DNA of 64,000 nt, taken from NCBI GenBank assembly GCA_034440615.1, contig JAOTOM010003172.1, positions 1-64,000 on the forward strand, written 5' to 3'. This DNA comes from Ashinkailepas kermadecensis (lineage: Eukaryota > Arthropoda > Thecostraca > Neolepadidae). A program made the position numbers and the translations under genes. Below, in pieces: positions 59,509 to 64,000 of the stretch (positions are counted from its first letter, which is position 1; each line of letters starts with the position of its first letter). The notes below the pieces were generated by a model, which was given only the letters and a program-made list of their open reading frames with translations, did not search any database and was not told where the DNA came from.

Positions 59509-60231
59509 TGTAAAATATCCAGCTTGTATGCAAAAAGTGGATTAGTACCCACATTCATGTTGCCATATGTCTAACCTAACCACAGTTCTCTTGAAAGCAA
59601 TGGGTTGACTTGCAGCCATTACATATAACATGACATTGTGCCTGATACTGGGAATATTGAAATGTTGGACCATCAGGAGGTTCTCAGTTTTTGACTTGTC
59701 GGAAATGAGTTGGCCACATAGTTAGACAAGCAACACGAAGACCGCAAACAATGGCATCGGTATCGAAAGGACTATTTTTTTTTTTTTTGTTAGTGAACTG
59801 ATCGCAGACACATTGTGCCTTTCGCACATAGTGCTTGTCATGGCAGCTGTAACTATGCACACTGATTTTGAACCATTTAGTAGCTGATGTTTATGAAACT
59901 AAAACTGTTTTCAGAGAGATGATTTTCACTGGTCTGATTGGCCCATTATGTGTGTAGATATTATGTGTTACTTCGTCAAAACTGCCAATTTCCTCTGACG
60001 TAAAACAGAACTAGGAATTAAATGCTGCACTCTCGCTGCCCAACGTTGCCAACTGCTGTGGCGCACGTCTGCACTGCGGAAAGGCGTGCTTGGTGAACAC
60101 CTCACTTGGCCTAACCCTACTCGATGCATGCGATGGGAGGGATGGGCAGGCCTCTTTGTTTTCTGTTCACAAATCAGGTGCCGGCTCGATCTACCTATCC
60201 CACATTACAGGCTGACCAACTCCCGTCCGCC
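59509..60231. other. Spacer, nothing recognised
   Basis: AT-rich with a T-run at 59776-59790. No gene. Confidence 0.4.
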
Positions 60232-61283
60232 TCGTTACGGACGTGACGGCCAGACGTCGACTGACCGCGCGGCCGTTACGGACGTGACGGCCAGACGTCG
60301 ACTGACCGCGCGGCCGTTACGGACGTGCCGGCCAGACGTCGACTGACCGCGCGGCCGTTACGGACGTGCCGGCCAGACGTCGACTGACCGCGCGGCCGTT
60401 ACGGACGTGCCGGCCAGACGTCGACTGACCGCACGGCCGTTACGGACGTGCCGGCCAGACGTCGACTGACCGCGCGGCCGTTACGGACGTGCCGGCCAGA
60501 CGTCGACTGACCGCGCGGCCGTTACGGACGTGCCGGCCAGACGTCGACTGACCGCGCGGCCGTTACGGACGTGCCGGCCAGACGTTGACTGACCGCGCGG
60601 CCGTTACGGACGTGCCGGCCAGACGTCGACTGACCGCGCGGCCGTTACGGACGTGCCGGCCAGACGTCGACTGACCGCGCGGCCGTTACGGACGTGCCGG
60701 CCAACGTCGACTGACCGCACGGCCGTTACGGACGTGCCGGCCAGACGTCGACTGACCGCACGGCCGTTACGGACGTGCCGGCCAGACGTCGACTGACCGC
60801 GCGGCCGTTACGGACGTGCCGGCCAGACGTCGACACCGCGCGCCGCGGGCAGACGTCGACTGACCGCGCGGCCGTTACGGACGTGCCGGCCAGACGTCGA
60901 CTGACCGCGCGGCCGTTACGGACGTGCCGGCCAGACGTCGACTGACCGCGCGGCCGTTACGGACGTGCCGGCCAGACGTCGACTGACCGCGCGGCCGTTA
61001 CGGACGTGCCGGCCAGACGTTGACTGACCGCGCGGCCGTTACGGACGTGCCGGCCAGACGTTGACTGACCGCGCGGCCGTTACGGACGTGCCGGCCAGAC
61101 GTTGACTGACCGCGCGGCCGTTACGGACGTGCCGGCCAGACGTCGACTGACCGCGCGGCCGTTACGGACGTGCCGGCCAGACGTTGACTGACCGCGCGGC
61201 CGTTACGGACGTGCCGGCCAGACGTCGACTGACCGCGCGGCCGTTACGGACGTGCCGGCCAGACGTCGACTGACCGCGCGGCC
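60232..61283. repeat. Minisatellite, 41-bp unit, about 25 copies
   Basis: CGTTACGGACGTGCCGGCCA then GACGTCGACTGACCGCGCGGC. Very CpG-rich (about ten CpG per unit). The first two units have GTGACGG instead of GTGCCGG, one unit near 60830 is damaged, and GTTGAC variants cluster between about 61010 and 61200. Confidence 0.97.
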
Positions 61284-61520
61284 GCGCCGTGTGTACGTGC
61301 AGCCGATGCAACCGTTCCTGGCCGCAATTACGACGTCCACCTCGGCGTCGATGTGTGATCCCATGCCAACCGCAAGATGTTTGAACGGCCGTGGCGGTCG
61401 TGCGCTCCCACGCAGCCCGCCATTTGCCTATTGGCTCGTTTCACGGTTCACGGGGAGGCGGCCGTTTTTGCGGGAGTTGCGGGGTGACAGTGCTGGCGCG
61501 GCGGCGGCGGAGCCGACTCG

Positions 61521-61562
<42 letters not shown>

Positions 61563-61591
61563 CAGTCACGAGCCGCTCTGGCCGCCGGCAC

Positions 61592-61622
<31 letters not shown>

Positions 61623-61690
61623 TAGCGTCCGTTACGCCGACAACAATCGCCGCCCACTCCCACGGACGCGGCGCGCGACATTTTAACCCT
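61284..61690. other. CpG-rich block with (CCG)n tracts
   Basis: Contains (CCG)n runs at about 61520-61558 and 61588-61622, GCGGCGGCGGAG and GGCGCGCGACATTTTAA. Triplet runs give Pro/Ala or Gly/Arg stretches in every frame. A CpG-island promoter or 5' exon is possible, but no protein domain supports a gene. Confidence 0.45.
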
Positions 61691-63639
61691 CCCACACGGA
61701 CCGGCGATTATTGCAAGAAGCGGCGGCCGATTGGGCTTGGCGTTCCCGGACCGATTCCGTGTGAGCGCCGCGGCTGGTGCAGGCAGGTTTTTCTCACCGG
61801 GCGCCTTTGGCTGTGTACATGCCAGCTAGCTGCTGGCGCGAGCGGCAGAGTGGTAGAGTCATAGAGTGGATAATCGGCGGTCCGTGACATCGTGATGTGT
61901 TGCTATGGCAGCGCTGACCAGGCTGGGTGTCATTTGATTCAATATAGCCGTCCACTGACCATTTCAAATCTGGCTGAGTTGGGCCTAAAATATGTGGGGA
62001 CGAAACGGTTCCAAGCAAACTTAGAGCCGATGAGCCACGTTGATATTTTGGCTGGCATGCTTTCTGCTGTCTCGTAGCGCATGGTTAGCTATACCTCGGG
62101 GGACTCTAGACATACTACAAATGTCATGTCTGTTCCCCACGTTCTAGACACGACATTTAAAACACGAAGCATATTCTGTGTCATTATCGGTTGTGATATG
62201 CTGCAAGAATATTGTTCTGCGATTCATTCCACAACCTTTGCAAGCGAGAACTCACCGAAATGTAAACGAAGATGCGGCCCGCATCCGAGACACTACCATT
62301 CCTGTTCTGATCGTATCCCACCCGTGACGCAATGTCATTGCCTTTCAGTATCCTCCGATTATTTCAGACCCGATGCGTGACTTTGATAAAGATCACCAAT
62401 GTTCGAATGTCAGTCAAATATAAAATGCTTTGACCAGGAATAGTTGGCTAATTGGCGTAAAAAGATGTAATAAGTGGCAAAAACGGAGTGGTGTAATTAG
62501 TTTTCAAAAGGTGCATGTCAAGTGACATTTATATCTTTCTCCGACAGTTTTTTATAATCGGCATGTTTATTTCATAGTGATGTAAAAGGCAAAATATGAA
62601 CAGTGTAAATTACACTCATTGCAGAGACACCTCTGGCAGACGATACACGATTGAATCCAAGTAAGTTGACAGTTCCATGTTTCCATGCATTCCCCAACGA
62701 CATTTCACATTCAATGCAGTGAGCACAATCTGGCATATTCAAATAACGCTGGCCGTGACATTGCATGATGCGCGCATTAAAAGACACAGCATAAAATACC
62801 AGAATGAGGCGCCTGGAGCACCGCTGAGCCAGCAAGGGCAGGTGTTAAAAGCGCTGTGGAGTCGTCTGTGTCTACTAGTCATGTGCTCATTGCATTGTTT
62901 GTTTACACAGCAACGTGACTTCAAGCATATATGCAAACGTAAAGTGACTGCGGATGCGATGCATTCACCAAATTGCATTACTAAGCAATAAATAAAAATC
63001 CTCCATGGGACTGAACTCGAGATCCTGGTTTCCAAACTTAGTACGTTACAGATAAGGTCCCGAGACTGTTGGCAAGCGCCGGCTGTATTGCGAGATGCAT
63101 GGTGTGCTGCATTGTGAGCTTTTTGGTGAGATGCGTGGTGAGCTGCATGATGAGCTGCCTGCACTTCGAAATGCTGCCGCAGGCCCCTTTCTTTTAAGAA
63201 CGGTTGATTGTACTTCAGGAGAGATGTTGTGATGAATGTTTGTACATCAAAGTACACGAAAAGAGCAGACCTGGTGCTGTGTGAAAACATGACTTTAAAG
63301 TGCTGTATTGCAGTACGAATCACTGATGAAAGCTGCCCCATGAGCGGACATGTTTGCAGCGTGATTGGGCGCACGAGTCGCCGAGGATCTCAACATTTTA
63401 GCCAAGACGATGAGCACTTCATCGAGAGTATTAGTATAATAAGTGCTAAAAGGCAATATTGAATCCTAGTAAGTCGTACTGTTCCATGCTTCGAAAGAGC
63501 AAATCTGAGCGAGTGAGGAAATTGGAACGGTCAACGCCGCAATAACGAGCTATTTCGGTTTCAAAAGCGTCACGGCCGGACCGACCCGAGTCGGGCCACT
63601 CGGATGAACATTCAAACCATATTCCATGGAGTAGACTCG
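61691..63639. other. Intergenic DNA, nothing recognised
   Basis: Mixed to AT-rich. A weak tract of GCATGGTGTGCTGCATTGTG, GAGATGCGTGGTGAGCTGC repeats lies at about 63098-63165. No supported gene. Confidence 0.4.
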
Positions 63640-64000
63640 CTCGGACATCACCGTCATACCGCATGGAGTGGACTCGCTCGGGCATCAGCGTCATACCGCA
63701 TGGAGTGGACTCGCCTGGGCAGCACCATCATACCGCATGGAGTGGACTCGCTCGGGCATCACCGTCATACCGCATGGAGTGGATTCGCTCTGGCAGCACC
63801 GTCGTACCGCATGGAGTGGACTCGCTCGGGCATCAGCGTCATACCGCATGGAGTGGACTCGCCTGGGCAGCACCATCATACCGCATGGAGTGGACTCGCT
63901 CGGGCATCACCGTCATACCGCATGGAGTGGATTCGCTCCGGCAGCACCGTCGTACCGCATGGAGTGGACTCGCCTGGGCAGCACCATCATACCGCATGGA
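63640..64000. repeat. Minisatellite, 37-bp unit, runs off the window end
   Basis: CATCACCGTCATACCGCATG then GAGTGGACTCGCTCGGG. About ten units, alternating between subtypes (CATCACCGTCATACC, CAGCACCATCATACC, CAGCACCGTCGTACC) in a recurring order, a sign of higher-order duplication. Confidence 0.96.

Noticed and set aside
60086..61686. Gene with Pro/Ala-rich exon near 61252-61686
   Set aside because: Overlaps the 41-bp array and CCG triplet tracts. All three frames and the opposite strand are equally open.
62995..63090. Possible tRNA-like or SINE sequence on the minus strand (GAGTTCAGTCCCATGG as a B box)
   Set aside because: The B box is degenerate and no matching A box or stem structure could be drawn.

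Overview
This is a gene-poor, repeat-dominated stretch of a eukaryotic nuclear genome. An arthropod is the most likely source, but the window alone does not prove it. The pointers are dense AACCT/AGGTT motifs (related to the arthropod TTAGG telomere repeat), several non-LTR retrotransposon remnants, piggyBac-like, CACTA-like and possibly hAT-like DNA transposons, many unrelated GC-rich minisatellites set in AT-rich DNA, and no operon structure. I recognise no complete host gene, rRNA or functional tRNA. Most long open frames are read-through of tandem repeats.

Layout. 0-12 kb: minisatellites (107-356, 8097-8971), a fold-back element (2405-3292), a 2.4-kb element with piggyBac-like ends (5206-7646) carrying about 0.95 kb of CT/TA microsatellite, and several hAT-like termini. 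12-17 kb: a candidate zinc-finger exon (12618-12872), an array of inverted elements with AACCT cores (13001-14550) that holds a small 187-bp MITE-like insert, a 175-bp tandem duplication bearing the tail of a LINE ORF, and a second piggyBac-like element (15677-16256). 17-26 kb: nested minisatellites, a (CACGT)n array and a 5'-truncated CR1/L2-type LINE (24265-25800).

The centrepiece is 27.3-42.3 kb. An I-group non-LTR retrotransposon (gag with zinc knuckles, endonuclease, reverse transcriptase, RNase H, C-terminal cysteine/histidine motif) is split inside gag by a 9,390-bp insertion at 28234-37623. The insertion begins CACTGAAAAAAAAA and ends with the reverse complement. It has TTAGT/ACTAA-rich subterminal repeats and is flanked by a 2-bp TC repeat, so I read it as a CACTA/EnSpm (CMC) type DNA transposon. 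It carries an exon with two classic C2H2 fingers, a second candidate exon, a tRNA-derived SINE promoter and a large internal inverted-repeat cluster. The retrotransposon is dead from several frameshifts and stop codons as well as the insertion.

42.5-64 kb: a run of tandem arrays with units of 42, 4, 79, 30, 68, 62, 45, 52, about 28, 20, 30, 21, 6, about 15, 41 and 37 bp, with one L1/Tx1-like LINE tail on the minus strand (58867-59508). The 42-bp array has an unexpanded one-unit relative in opposite orientation at 26645-26745, which makes it possible to see how the array grew.
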